This document shows, piece after piece, positions 17,059 to 24,533 of a stretch of 64,000 bases of DNA; within the stretch, counting starts at the first letter, position 1, and the number at the start of each line of letters is the position of its first letter. The translations under genes were made by a program, and so were the position numbers. Below the pieces are notes generated by a model. That model saw only the letters and a program-made list of their open reading frames with translations. It was not told the origin of the DNA and made no database searches. This DNA is from Brevundimonas aveniformis DSM 17977 (GTDB lineage Bacteria > Pseudomonadota > Alphaproteobacteria > Caulobacterales > Caulobacteraceae). Location: positions 109,449 to 173,448 of the forward strand of contig NZ_KE386797.1 in assembly GCF_000428765.1 (NCBI RefSeq), in the 5' to 3' direction.

Positions 17059-17582
17059 ATCACCTTCAGATCCCGGGCGTACCGCTTCCAGTTCGCCACA
17101 TAGTGATCCGCCGAGGCCTTGAGGAACATCGCCTCCGTCTGACCCAGCTCGCGGATCACCCGCCCCGGCGCACCGACCACCAGGCTGTTGTCCGGGATCA
17201 CCTTGCCCTCCGGGATCAGGGCGTGCGCCCCGATGATGCAGTTCTTGCCGATGACCGCCCGGTTCAGCACCGTCGCCCCGATGCCGATCAGCGAGCCGTC
17301 GCCGACCGTACACCCATGCAGCATCGCCTTGTGCCCCACCGTCACATCCGCCCCGATGGTCAGGGGCACGCCCTCGTCCGTATGCAGGACCGAGTTGTCC
17401 TGAATATTGGACCGCTCGCCGATGGTGATCGGATCATTGTCCCCACGCACCACCACCCCAAACCAGACACTTGCATCCTTCAACAGAATCACGTCGCCTA
17501 GGACTGTTGCGTTTGGTGCAATCCAGTATTCGCCCTCGAGGGGAAGCTGGGGTTGCTTGTCACCGAGCTGATATATTCCCAT
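17055..17582 (-). CDS. Gamma-carbonic anhydrase family protein
   Basis: The 175-residue protein is a left-handed beta-helix of hexapeptide repeats (for example [48 protein letters not shown]) with the metal-ligand histidines of the family in SVLHTDEG and VGHKAMLHG. Members are trimers; many bacterial copies (YrdA/CaiE type) have weak or no carbonic anhydrase activity, so catalysis is not assured. I prefer ATG 17582; in-frame GTGs lie at 17585 and 17591. The stop overlaps that of the convergent PAS gene by 4 nt. A 6-bp inverted repeat CGTTTC...GAAACG lies upstream, before the structured RNA. Confidence 0.88.
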   Translation of the reverse strand: MGIYQLGDKQPQLPLEGEYWIAPNATVLGDVILLKDASVWFGVVVRGDNDPITIGERSNIQDNSVLHTDEGVPLTIGADVTVGHKAMLHGCTVGDGSLIGIGATVLNRAVIGKNCIIGAHALIPEGKVIPDNSLVVGAPGRVIRELGQTEAMFLKASADHYVANWKRYARDLKVI

Positions 17583-17657
17583 CACATCCACGTTTTATTT
17601 GGCGTTTCATCAGACGAAACGACTTTAACGACCTGTAAACCACGATAGCATCAAAGT

Positions 17658-17810
17658 CATTGAACGATTCGAGGGCCAAGGCCTTCGGGTCCGTAGCCGG
17701 AGCCTACTGCTTCGGCCAGGCGAGGAGAACGGGGTGTTGCGTTCAGTTCGCCGGCGGGGATGCCCGCCGACTGATCCTGGCGTCGAGGCCGATGGCCCTC
17801 GTCCGTTCGA
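17658..17810 (+). ncRNA. Highly structured RNA upstream of phoH (6S-like rod or cis-acting leader)
   Basis: About 150 nt fold into a rod. Closing helix: 17660-17666 pairs with 17804-17810, and the nine bases 17670-17678 pair with 17793-17801. A second helix (17780-17790 side) pairs GGCC and TCG at 17680-17687 with 17784-17790. Hairpin A: GCCGGAGC (17696-17703) with GCTTCGGC (17709-17716). Helix CCAGG (17716-17720) with CCTGG (17776-17780) encloses a purine-rich loop and hairpin B, TCAGT plus CGGCGGG (17743-17747, 17752-17758) with CCCGCCG plus ACTGA (17763-17774). A terminator follows at 17834-17864. Length and rod shape fit an alphaproteobacterial 6S RNA, but I do not see the usual 6S sequence motifs. 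Because phoH starts 18 nt after the terminator, a cis-regulatory leader is the other reading. A TTTAAC...TAGCAT pair near 17631-17658 is a weak promoter candidate. Confidence 0.6.
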
Positions 17811-17833
17811 GTCATTTTCATCCACCTTGTCGA

Positions 17834-17864
17834 GGGCGAGCCACTTCCGGCGTCGCCCTTTTTT
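17834..17864 (+). terminator. Intrinsic terminator just ahead of phoH
   Basis: A hairpin GGGCGA-GCC (17834-17842) pairs with GGC-TCGCCC (17849-17858, one bulged G) around an ACTTCC loop and runs straight into six T residues (17859-17864). It is a textbook rho-independent terminator. The phoH Shine-Dalgarno sequence (GGAG, 17872-17875) begins 8 nt later and the ATG is at 17882, so transcripts that start upstream must read through it to express phoH. Confidence 0.85.
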
Positions 17865-17881
17865 CATGTCTGGAGTCTCAG

Positions 17882-18628
17882 ATGACCAAGCGTGCCGCCA
17901 AGCGTCAGAACCGTGAATCCTATGACGACGGAAAGGTCCGCCGCCTGCCGGTGGATCGCGGCGGCTGGTCGCCGCTGGGCGCCAATGACGAGGCCCGCGA
18001 CCAGGGCTATCTGAAGACGATCAAACCCAAATCCGACGGCCAGGCCAAGCTGCTCGAGGCCATCAACAGCCGCAGCCTGGTCATGGCGCTGGGCCCGGCG
18101 GGCACCGGCAAGACCTATCTGGCCGTGGCCAAGGCGGTCGAGGCGCTCGAGGCCGGCAAGGTCGGTCGCATCGTCCTGTCCCGCCCCGCCGTCGAGGCTG
18201 GAGAATCCATCGGCTTCCTGCCCGGTGCCATGGAGGACAAGCTGGCCCCTTATCTGCGGCCCCTCTACGACGCCCTGTCCGACCGCCTCAGCATGAAGCG
18301 CGTCGGCCACCTGATGGCCGAAGGCCTGATCGAGATCGCCCCCATCGGCTACATGCGCGGCCGCACCCTCAACAACGCCTTCGTCGTGGTCGACGAGGCC
18401 CAGAACTGCACCTACGTCCAGCTCAAGATGCTGCTGACGCGCCTGGGCTGGCACTCCACCATGGTCGTCACCGGCGACCCCCACCAGTCCGACCTCCTGC
18501 CCGGCGTCTCCGGCCTCTCCGACATCGCCGAAAAGCTCGAGGCCGTGCCGGAGATCTCGGTCGTCCGCCTGGCCGAACAGGACATCGTGCGGCATCCGTT
18601 GGTGGCGAGCATGATTGGGGTGCTGTAG
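17882..18628 (+). CDS. PhoH family ATPase
   Basis: The 248-residue protein has Walker A GPAGTGKT (residues 71-78), Walker B NAFVVVDEAQN and the sensor-like VVTGDPHQSDL, the layout of PhoH-type P-loop ATPases related to helicase superfamily 1 cores. The N-terminal 50 residues are basic. PhoH proteins are linked to RNA metabolism and phosphate or stress responses, with biochemical roles still poorly defined. The frame is open for another 74 codons upstream, but those would run through the structured RNA and its terminator; MTKRAAKRQN at 17882 with GGAG 7 nt upstream is the natural start. A 32-bp perfect inverted repeat follows the stop. Confidence 0.88.
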   Translation: MTKRAAKRQNRESYDDGKVRRLPVDRGGWSPLGANDEARDQGYLKTIKPKSDGQAKLLEAINSRSLVMALGPAGTGKTYLAVAKAVEALEAGKVGRIVLSRPAVEAGESIGFLPGAMEDKLAPYLRPLYDALSDRLSMKRVGHLMAEGLIEIAPIGYMRGRTLNNAFVVVDEAQNCTYVQLKMLLTRLGWHSTMVVTGDPHQSDLLPGVSGLSDIAEKLEAVPEISVVRLAEQDIVRHPLVASMIGVL

Positions 18629-18639
18629 GGTCCCTTCTA

Positions 18640-18766
18640 CCGCTCACCCCGGCGAAGGCCGGGGCCCAGATGAAATGACGCCAGCGCATATCCAGTACGA
18701 CCCTGTGCCCTCTCGGCCCTCACCGAGCCATATGATCTGGGCCCCGGCCTTCGCCGGGGTGAGCGG
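18640..18766. repeat. Perfect 32-bp inverted repeat pair downstream of phoH
   Basis: Arms at 18640-18671 and 18735-18766 are exact reverse complements and each is itself built around the short palindrome CCCCGGC-GAAG-GCCGGGG. The 63 bp between them show no coding potential. This core is reminiscent of REP/BIME-type intergenic repeats in GC-rich Alphaproteobacteria. In RNA the whole element would form a very long hairpin and may act as a transcript end or 3' stabiliser for phoH. Confidence 0.75.
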
Positions 18767-18780
18767 AGTAAAGGGCCTCA

Positions 18781-19194
18781 TCAGCCCTGAACCACCCCCA
18801 CGCTCCTGCCCGGCTTCCCGGTCAGATACACCACGACCGAAAACCCGACCTCCACCGCCCCCACGACCAGCGCCAGATTGACCGGCAGGGGCAGCACTGA
18901 GAACGCCGCCGCCGCCCCCAGGGCCGCGAGCGCCCCGCCCAGAAGCCAGTAAACGACGTTGCCGTAGACCGTGCGGAACACGAAGTACCGGACCCCGATC
19001 GCCACGGCCATCGCCGGAAAGGCCAGCTCCGGCGCGACCCGCAGGAAAAACCAGGCCAGCAGGATGCCGGCGAAGAGCGTGAACGTGCTTTCCAGCGCCA
19101 GCCGCGCCAGCGGATTGCCCTTCGCCGCCGGCGGCGCCCGCAACACCAGCCGCGACACCAGCAGCGACGCGGGAAAGATCAGACTCCCGCCCAC
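18781..19194 (-). CDS. Small integral membrane protein (about four TM segments), start uncertain
   Basis: The 137-residue frame encodes hydrophobic stretches near residues 1-18, 35-55 (STFTLFAGILLAWFFLRVA), 78-100 and 103-125, separated by short charged loops, with no recognised family. The listed start is a GTG in the middle of what looks like the first membrane helix (AALFVGGSLIFPASLLV in frame), so the true N-terminus probably lies upstream. Upstream the frame runs directly into a homopolymer of 12 C (G on the coding strand) at 19218-19229, so an indel there would change the frame and could hide the real start. Confidence 0.5.
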   Translation of the reverse strand: MGGSLIFPASLLVSRLVLRAPPAAKGNPLARLALESTFTLFAGILLAWFFLRVAPELAFPAMAVAIGVRYFVFRTVYGNVVYWLLGGALAALGAAAAFSVLPLPVNLALVVGAVEVGFSVVVYLTGKPGRSVGVVQG

Positions 19195-19217
19195 GAACAG
19201 CGCGGCGAACCCGCTCT

Positions 19218-19229
19218 CCCCCCCCCCCC
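19218..19229. repeat. Homopolymeric C12 tract
   Basis: Twelve consecutive C residues lie 24 bp upstream of the listed start of the small membrane protein. Runs this long are rare and mutate by slipped-strand mispairing; they are also a common sequencing or assembly error. In frame, it would encode Gly codons on the minus strand. Confidence 0.9.
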
Positions 19230-19332
19230 GGTCTGGCGGGAGATTAGCGGGCGGGGATGGGGAGGCAAGGAGGATGGGGGGAGGTGGAAAGGGTGTGGGG
19301 CGGTGTTTCCTTTTCCCCGAACATTTATCGAG

Positions 19333-21216
19333 TTAGCCGGTTTGGAGTTTGCCACCAGCTTGCTCGGCACCGCGTGCCGCGCGCGCGCTGATTGCTTCGG
19401 CCTCTTTCCTCATCTTCGACCAAGCAGCCCTCGCGTTCGACCAAGCAGCCCTCGCGCCGTCGTCATCTAGCTCCAACTCCAAATCCTCTTCCAGAAGCTC
19501 TTGCTCTGTCTGACGACATAGTATGATTGACATTTCGGCATCATGAGCCGCTGCGGCGTACTGACCCTTGGCTGCGGCAAGCTCACCCAATGATTCGAGC
19601 GCAACTGCGAAATCGCATCTCACCTCGGCGAGGACCAACCGGATTTTCGCGTCCGCCCCCTCCGCCAGCCCATGCTGAAGCTCGGTAATCGAACTCGCGG
19701 CCTCGATTTGGGCGGCCTGCATATCTCCGGACGCCACAAGAAGTTTTACCAGGTCCGCCCGAGTCCACCCCAGTCCGGCGACACCTGAGTAGTGAAAGTC
19801 CGATTTATTGAGGCGCACCACTTCCGCCTTGGCTTGAACGGCGCGCCACATCGCTTCCATTGCGCCCTTCAGATCACCTTGACCTTTAAGGAATAGGCTA
19901 AGGCGTCTACAAGAGTGCGCCAAACCTCTAAAGGAATTTTCAGACTGGCCGAGCGTTTCGATCTTATAAACCTGAAGATCCACGCACCGCTCGAAATGCG
20001 ATCGCGCTTTTACGAAATCTTCCTTGCGTTCAAACCATTCCCCCAACCGCTCCACAGCGATTATCAAGTCGGCAATGACTTCCCCGTTGTCTGGGGCGAC
20101 TTGCATGGCTCGTTCAAAGACCCTTAAGCTGCTTAGGTCCGCTTCATGGCTCTTCGACAAATCGCCGGCTTCTTCGCTACGTTCGCTCTCATCGCGATAG
20201 GCCTCGCCGAGCGCTTTCAGCACATCGACATCTTCGGGCGACGCTCTGGACAGGTCCTCTAGAATCCGTAGGCGCTCAAACTGCGCGCCGTTGGCGACAC
20301 TCGCCTGACTCGCCCGGTTCGCCACATAGACGAGGTTCGCCAGCCCCTCGGCGCGTTCAGGCGGTGTGCGCGCCGCCGCGATCGCAGCATTTGCGAACGA
20401 TTCTCGCATCGGCCATTCTAGATCGCTCATGCGAGAGAGGCTGATGAATCGGCGCTGTTTCAGTTCCGCCGGTCCTTCGTCCGCCAATACGGCGGCGTGT
20501 TGTATGGCGCTTAAGCGCTCAGCCTCTGTTCTGGAGAGAGCGGCGATCAACCTTTGCAACTCATAATCATCGGGATCGACGGCCGCTGCCGCAGTAAGCG
20601 CGGGCAACCGAAGACTATTGTCGAAACGCCATGCCAACCGTTCGGCGAGGAGAAAGTGCTCGCGTCTATCCGCACCCGTTGATGCCATCAACTGATCGTA
20701 GAGCGACCGAAGTTTTCCTTGGCGGATTGCTTGCCTCAAGGCCCCTCTGTCGAAGCTTTGGACTCCAGCGATCTCTTGCAGCAGACTGACGGTTTCTTCC
20801 TCGGCGTTTTTTTTCGCATCCTCGGAGGCCGCCTCTGGCGCATCGGCCGCCAATTTTTGGGCGATCCGCGCGATGCTTTCCGACAGGTCCGCATCCCGTT
20901 CGGCGGCTTGATCCGCCGCCGAGCGCACGACCTCTTCCGTTCTAGCCGATGCCGCCTCCAGATCGCTGCGGCTCGCCGCCGGTGGCTTCAGGAAGCCGAC
21001 GATGGCGCCCCATGCGCCGATGCCAGCCATGAAAGCCGAGACGAGCATCACGAAGGCATTGATCGGGTCTCGCCCGGCCCAAGTGATCCACGCTCCAATG
21101 TCCGTAACCGGGTCTGGCCCGCGATCAGATGTAAGGGCGTTTGTCAGCAACGCCACGAAGGCCGCTGCCCCGAGCGCGAGCACGACCCACCTGATCAACG
21201 TTTTTGTCATGCGCAC
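19333..21216 (-). CDS. Membrane-anchored TPR protein (hypothetical, accessory-like)
   Basis: The 627-residue protein has two N-terminal membrane segments (IRWVVLALGAAAFVALLTNA at about 8-27, and INAFVMLVSAFMAGIGAWGAI near 52-72), an alpha-helical, probably coiled-coil stretch (about 80-150), and then a long helical repeat region resembling tetratricopeptide repeats (for example EDVDVLKALGEAYRDESERS, EVIADLIIAVERLGEWFERK). Near the C-terminus the unit ARAAWS is duplicated (NARAAWSKM), matching a 21-bp tandem repeat in the DNA. Base composition is visibly less GC-rich than neighbours, which suggests transfer. It resembles effector/sensor scaffolds that sit at the membrane, but no enzymatic domain is seen. 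The poorly conserved repeats make family assignment unsafe. Confidence 0.75.
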   Translation of the reverse strand: MRMTKTLIRWVVLALGAAAFVALLTNALTSDRGPDPVTDIGAWITWAGRDPINAFVMLVSAFMAGIGAWGAIVGFLKPPAASRSDLEAASARTEEVVRSAADQAAERDADLSESIARIAQKLAADAPEAASEDAKKNAEEETVSLLQEIAGVQSFDRGALRQAIRQGKLRSLYDQLMASTGADRREHFLLAERLAWRFDNSLRLPALTAAAAVDPDDYELQRLIAALSRTEAERLSAIQHAAVLADEGPAELKQRRFISLSRMSDLEWPMRESFANAAIAAARTPPERAEGLANLVYVANRASQASVANGAQFERLRILEDLSRASPEDVDVLKALGEAYRDESERSEEAGDLSKSHEADLSSLRVFERAMQVAPDNGEVIADLIIAVERLGEWFERKEDFVKARSHFERCVDLQVYKIETLGQSENSFRGLAHSCRRLSLFLKGQGDLKGAMEAMWRAVQAKAEVVRLNKSDFHYSGVAGLGWTRADLVKLLVASGDMQAAQIEAASSITELQHGLAEGADAKIRLVLAEVRCDFAVALESLGELAAAKGQYAAAAHDAEMSIILCRQTEQELLEEDLELELDDDGARAAWSNARAAWSKMRKEAEAISARAARGAEQAGGKLQTG

Positions 21217-21424
21217 CTCCCAGAGAATCCTGTTCGGGCATATCTAGATAGCTGTCAATTTGCAGAAACTGCGCGGGACTCCGCGCTAATCCCTCCCCAA
21301 AATTCCCCCAACCACCAATCCTCTCTGCCTTCGACAGTGTAATCCCGCCCTTCCCGCACCCTCCAAACCCCCGTCCTCCGGGCCGCCCTTATCCTCGAAG
21401 CTTCAGTAAATTTCAGAGGACCCC

Positions 21425-22099
21425 ATGCAGCCCAAGCCCAGAACCAGCTATCGCCACGTCGGCCTGACGACCTGGCATCTCATCCGCCACGCCTATCTGT
21501 CGGGCGCGTCGGCCCCCACGGTCGCCGCGCGCTACGGCGTGTCGGTCTCGGCCCTGAGGAAGCGCGCCGCCGCCGAGGGCTGGACCAAGCGGGACTGGTG
21601 CCGGTCCCAGTCCCAGCCGCCGTCCACCGCCTGGGACCCGGCGCGCGACGAAAGCGGCGCGGCCCTGGCCGAGGCCGCCGCCCTGCCCGGCGCCGCGGGC
21701 GATCCTCTGGTCCGGCCACCCACCGACGCCGAGGCCGCCTTTGTCCGCAACCTGTGGCCGATCCCGGATCTCAAGGCCGGGGTGTTGGCGCGCAAGGCCC
21801 TGGCTCTTGCCGATCAGGCCCTGCGTCAGGGCCGGGCGCTCGATGCCCGCCGCTTCGCCGATGCGGCGCGCACCATCGCCGATCTCGACGACCTCCTGCC
21901 CTGGATTGAGGACCGGCATGATCCCGACGCTGCCGCCGCGCGCGGTGACATGATGCGCGACTTCATCCAGGAGCACGCCGTCGAACTGGCCCTCCAACTC
22001 CACCGCGGCGAGCCGCTCGATCCCCGGTACGACGTCATGGTCGAACGCTTCCACGCCGGACGCGCCGCAACGGAGGAGAAGGCAGGAGACGATGTCTAG
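21425..22099 (+). CDS. HTH DNA-binding protein (paralogue of 53474-54283)
   Basis: The 224-residue protein has an N-terminal helix-turn-helix-like segment TWHLIRHAYLSGASAPTVAA followed by RYGVSVSALRKRAAAEGWT (residues 16-54), which is close to the N-terminus of the 269-residue protein encoded at 53474. The middle part (about 110-160) also matches it loosely (LALADQALRQGRALDARRFA). The HTH pattern is like that of phage terminase small subunits and transposase-type recognition helices, so it may bind specific DNA sites. It lies alone between the TPR membrane protein and a DUF3147 gene, with no phage genes nearby. No function can be assigned. Confidence 0.7.
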   Translation: MQPKPRTSYRHVGLTTWHLIRHAYLSGASAPTVAARYGVSVSALRKRAAAEGWTKRDWCRSQSQPPSTAWDPARDESGAALAEAAALPGAAGDPLVRPPTDAEAAFVRNLWPIPDLKAGVLARKALALADQALRQGRALDARRFADAARTIADLDDLLPWIEDRHDPDAAAARGDMMRDFIQEHAVELALQLHRGEPLDPRYDVMVERFHAGRAATEEKAGDDV

Positions 22100-22151
22100 G
22101 CACGCGGCGTCGCCGCTCCATCGCGGGGCCGGGCGCTCCACCAGGCGTCGG

Positions 22152-22502
22152 CTAGAGAGCCAGCCCGAACCTCGGCCCCAGCCAGACCATCAACAGATAC
22201 AGCATCACCGTCAAAGCGCATCCGGCCAGCAGCGAGGGGTAGAAACCCAGCCCCCGGTTCAACAGGGCCGGAATCACCAGGAACATCGGAAGCGACGGCA
22301 GGACAAACCAGAAGGTTGCCCCCGCGTGCGCCGCCATACGCTGCGGATCAGCCGTGTCTCGCCACAGCCAGATCATGCCCAGAATCGACACCAACGGCAG
22401 GGAGGCGACCAAGGCCCCCAGGCCCGGGTACCGTTTCGCCAGCTCGGACACCACCGCGATGATGACACCCGACAGAACTGCCTTGATCACCAGATACAGC
22501 AT
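22152..22502 (-). CDS. DUF3147 family membrane protein
   Basis: The 116-residue protein has four hydrophobic segments (VIKAVLSGVIIAVVSELA, LGALVASLPLVSILGMIWLW, FWFVLPSLPMFLVIPALL, SLLAGCALTVMLYLLMVWLG) and the SLPLVSILGMIWLW motif typical of DUF3147. The family is of unknown function; members are inner-membrane proteins. It stands alone on the minus strand, 246 bp from the HAD hydrolase gene. Confidence 0.85.
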   Translation of the reverse strand: MLYLVIKAVLSGVIIAVVSELAKRYPGLGALVASLPLVSILGMIWLWRDTADPQRMAAHAGATFWFVLPSLPMFLVIPALLNRGLGFYPSLLAGCALTVMLYLLMVWLGPRFGLAL

Positions 22503-22748
22503 GGCCCGATCCTAGCGCTTCCTAACGTCGCGCGCACTCGGCGTTTGACCGTGCCAGCACGGTCGGCGACGCAACAGGGATGCGATCCACGGTGGGACCG
22601 AGATACAGGTCGGCCCACGTCCTCGCCGTCTCGCGACCTTGCCTCAAGCGACCTCCCCGTCCCCTTCGCGATGGAGCCGAGACGCGCGTTCATCCCCGCC
22701 CAAACCGTCTACTTTTCAGCTTTTCCGTCCACGGTGGAATTCCACCCC

Positions 22749-23444
22749 TCAGCCGATCCCCTCGACCCAGCCCGGCAGCTCGCTGATGCTCTCCAGCGCA
22801 ACGAACCGCGCCTCGCCGACCGGCGCGTCGGCCAGTTCGTGGGCCCAGGTGATGACGTACGGAATATGCGCCGCCCACGCGCCTGCCGCGATGGCGGGCA
22901 GGACGTCGGACTTCATCGAATTGCCCGCCATCACCGCCTGCTCAGCCCCGGTACCGTGGCGGGCAAAGACGGTGCGATAGGTGTCGACGGTCTTCTCCGA
23001 GACGATCTCGACTCCGGCGAACAGGTCGCCCAGTTCAGAGGCCGCCAGCTTACGCTCCTGATCCATCAGGTCGCCTTTGGTGATCAGCACCAGCCGATAG
23101 CGTTCCGACAGGCGCGCCAGCGCGTCGTCCACGCCCGGCAGCGGCTCGACCGGATGACCCAGCATCTCGCGCCCACACGCCAGGATCTCACGGATGACGC
23201 CCGCCGGCGCGTTGCCGCCGGTCAGCTCCATCGCCGTCTCGATCATCGACAGGGTGAAGCCCTTGATGCCGTAGCCATAGAGCCGAAGATTTCGCTGCTC
23301 GGTCGCCGCCAGGCGCGCTTCGATCACTTCGCGGTCGCCATGCTCGGCCAGCATCTCGGCGAACCGGTCGTGGGTCAGCCGAAAGATCGTCTCATTGTGC
23401 CAGAGGGTATCGTCAGCATCGAGGCCGACGGTGGTGATGGGCAT
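22749..23444 (-). CDS. HAD family hydrolase
   Basis: The 231-residue protein has the four haloacid-dehalogenase motifs: GLDADDTLWHN (nucleophile Asp9, acid Asp11), VLITKGD, the lysine in SEKTVDTYRTV, and GNSMKSDVLPA. The cap between motifs I and II is the alpha-helical C1 type. It is probably a small-molecule phosphatase. I use ATG 23444, since upstream in-frame codons would read into the divergent Rieske gene region and lack the fold. The 93-bp gap to the Rieske gene start must hold two divergent promoters. Confidence 0.85.
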   Translation of the reverse strand: MPITTVGLDADDTLWHNETIFRLTHDRFAEMLAEHGDREVIEARLAATEQRNLRLYGYGIKGFTLSMIETAMELTGGNAPAGVIREILACGREMLGHPVEPLPGVDDALARLSERYRLVLITKGDLMDQERKLAASELGDLFAGVEIVSEKTVDTYRTVFARHGTGAEQAVMAGNSMKSDVLPAIAAGAWAAHIPYVITWAHELADAPVGEARFVALESISELPGWVEGIG

Positions 23445-23537
23445 GGGAGGCTCCGTCAAAACGAGGGGAATAAGGGAGGTCGGCCCCGTCGCCAAGTCCG
23501 CATTGACGCCGCCCGCCACTACGGCCAAGCATCGGCC

Positions 23538-24533
23538 ATGCAGCGCACCCTGCCCGCCCGCCTCTACAGCAACCCGGACGCCTACGCCCGCGAGCGTCAG
23601 GCCGTGTTCGGCAACGCCTGGCTGTTCCTGGGCCATGAGGCCGAGGCCCTCGCCCCCGGCGACTGGATCGCCACGGACATCGCCGGTCATCGCCTGTTCG
23701 CCGTGCGGGGCAAGGACGGGCTATTGCGGGCCTTTCACAACGTCTGTCGTCACCGCGCCGGACCGCTGGTCCAGGGTGAGCGCGGGTCGTGCCCCGGCGA
23801 GCTGACCTGCGCCTATCACGGCTGGCGCTACACCCTCGACGGTCGGCTGCGCTCGGCGGTCGGCTTTGGTCCGGCCGAGGGATTTGATCCGCGCGAGTTT
23901 GGCCTGTTCAGCCTCAAGCTGACGGTGTGGCGCGGCCTGGTCTTCGTCTCTATGGCCGATACCCCGCAAGCCTTCGACACCTTCATCGCCCCGCTGGCAC
24001 GCCTGATCGACGAACGCGGTCTTTGCATCCCAGGCCCCGCCTTGCGCCGCAGCCACCAGATCGCCTGCGACTGGAAGGTCTATGTCGAGAATTATCTGGA
24101 GAGTTACCACATCGCCTCGGTCCATCCTGCCCTGACCCAGGAGCTGGGAGCCGACTATCGCGTGACGGTCGAGGGAGATCTGGTCATTCAGGAGAGCCTG
24201 GCCCAGGGCGACGGCCCGCAAGCCGGCCTATGGGGCTGGCTGTGGCCCAATCTGGCGGTGAACATCTATCGCGACGGGGCCATGATCGAGCGCATGGTCC
24301 CAGAAGGCCCGGGCCGGACCCGGCTGGACTATCTGTTCCTGCGCGACGACGGGCCTGAGGCGTTGAAAGACGCTCTGGAGGCCTCAGATCGGATCACGGC
24401 TGAGGACGCCGATATCTGCATGGCCGTTCAGGCCAATCTGAGCGCGGGGGCCTATGACACCGGCATCCTCAGCCCCACCCACGAGGCGGGCGTGACCTGG
24501 TTCCAGTCACGCATCGCGGAGGTTCATCCATGA
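23538..24533 (+). CDS. Rieske non-heme iron oxygenase, alpha-subunit type
   Basis: The 331-residue protein has a Rieske [2Fe-2S] motif CRH (Cys70, His72) with CAYHGWRY (Cys91, His94), and the mononuclear iron motif ENYLESYHIASVHP (His191, His196) with a late acidic ligand in TAEDADICMA. The length and single-subunit look fit the choline/glycine-betaine/carnitine monooxygenase-like group, not ring hydroxylases with a beta subunit. It overlaps the permease gene by 4 nt (ATGA), so the operon probably imports and oxidises a quaternary or N-methylated amino-acid-like compound; this substrate guess is inference. A reductase partner is not adjacent, but a ferredoxin-reductase-type gene is at 7041. 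Confidence 0.9.
   Translation: MQRTLPARLYSNPDAYARERQAVFGNAWLFLGHEAEALAPGDWIATDIAGHRLFAVRGKDGLLRAFHNVCRHRAGPLVQGERGSCPGELTCAYHGWRYTLDGRLRSAVGFGPAEGFDPREFGLFSLKLTVWRGLVFVSMADTPQAFDTFIAPLARLIDERGLCIPGPALRRSHQIACDWKVYVENYLESYHIASVHPALTQELGADYRVTVEGDLVIQESLAQGDGPQAGLWGWLWPNLAVNIYRDGAMIERMVPEGPGRTRLDYLFLRDDGPEALKDALEASDRITAEDADICMAVQANLSAGAYDTGILSPTHEAGVTWFQSRIAEVHP

Noticed and set aside
17660-17881. A 74-codon N-terminal extension of PhoH
   Set aside because: It would translate the structured RNA and its terminator; the sequence is not PhoH-like and a normal ribosome-binding site precedes 17882.
22092-23537. A 482-codon upstream extension of the Rieske oxygenase frame
   Set aside because: The extension crosses two minus-strand genes (DUF3147 and HAD) and is Arg/Pro-rich without a fold; the Rieske protein begins naturally at 23538.
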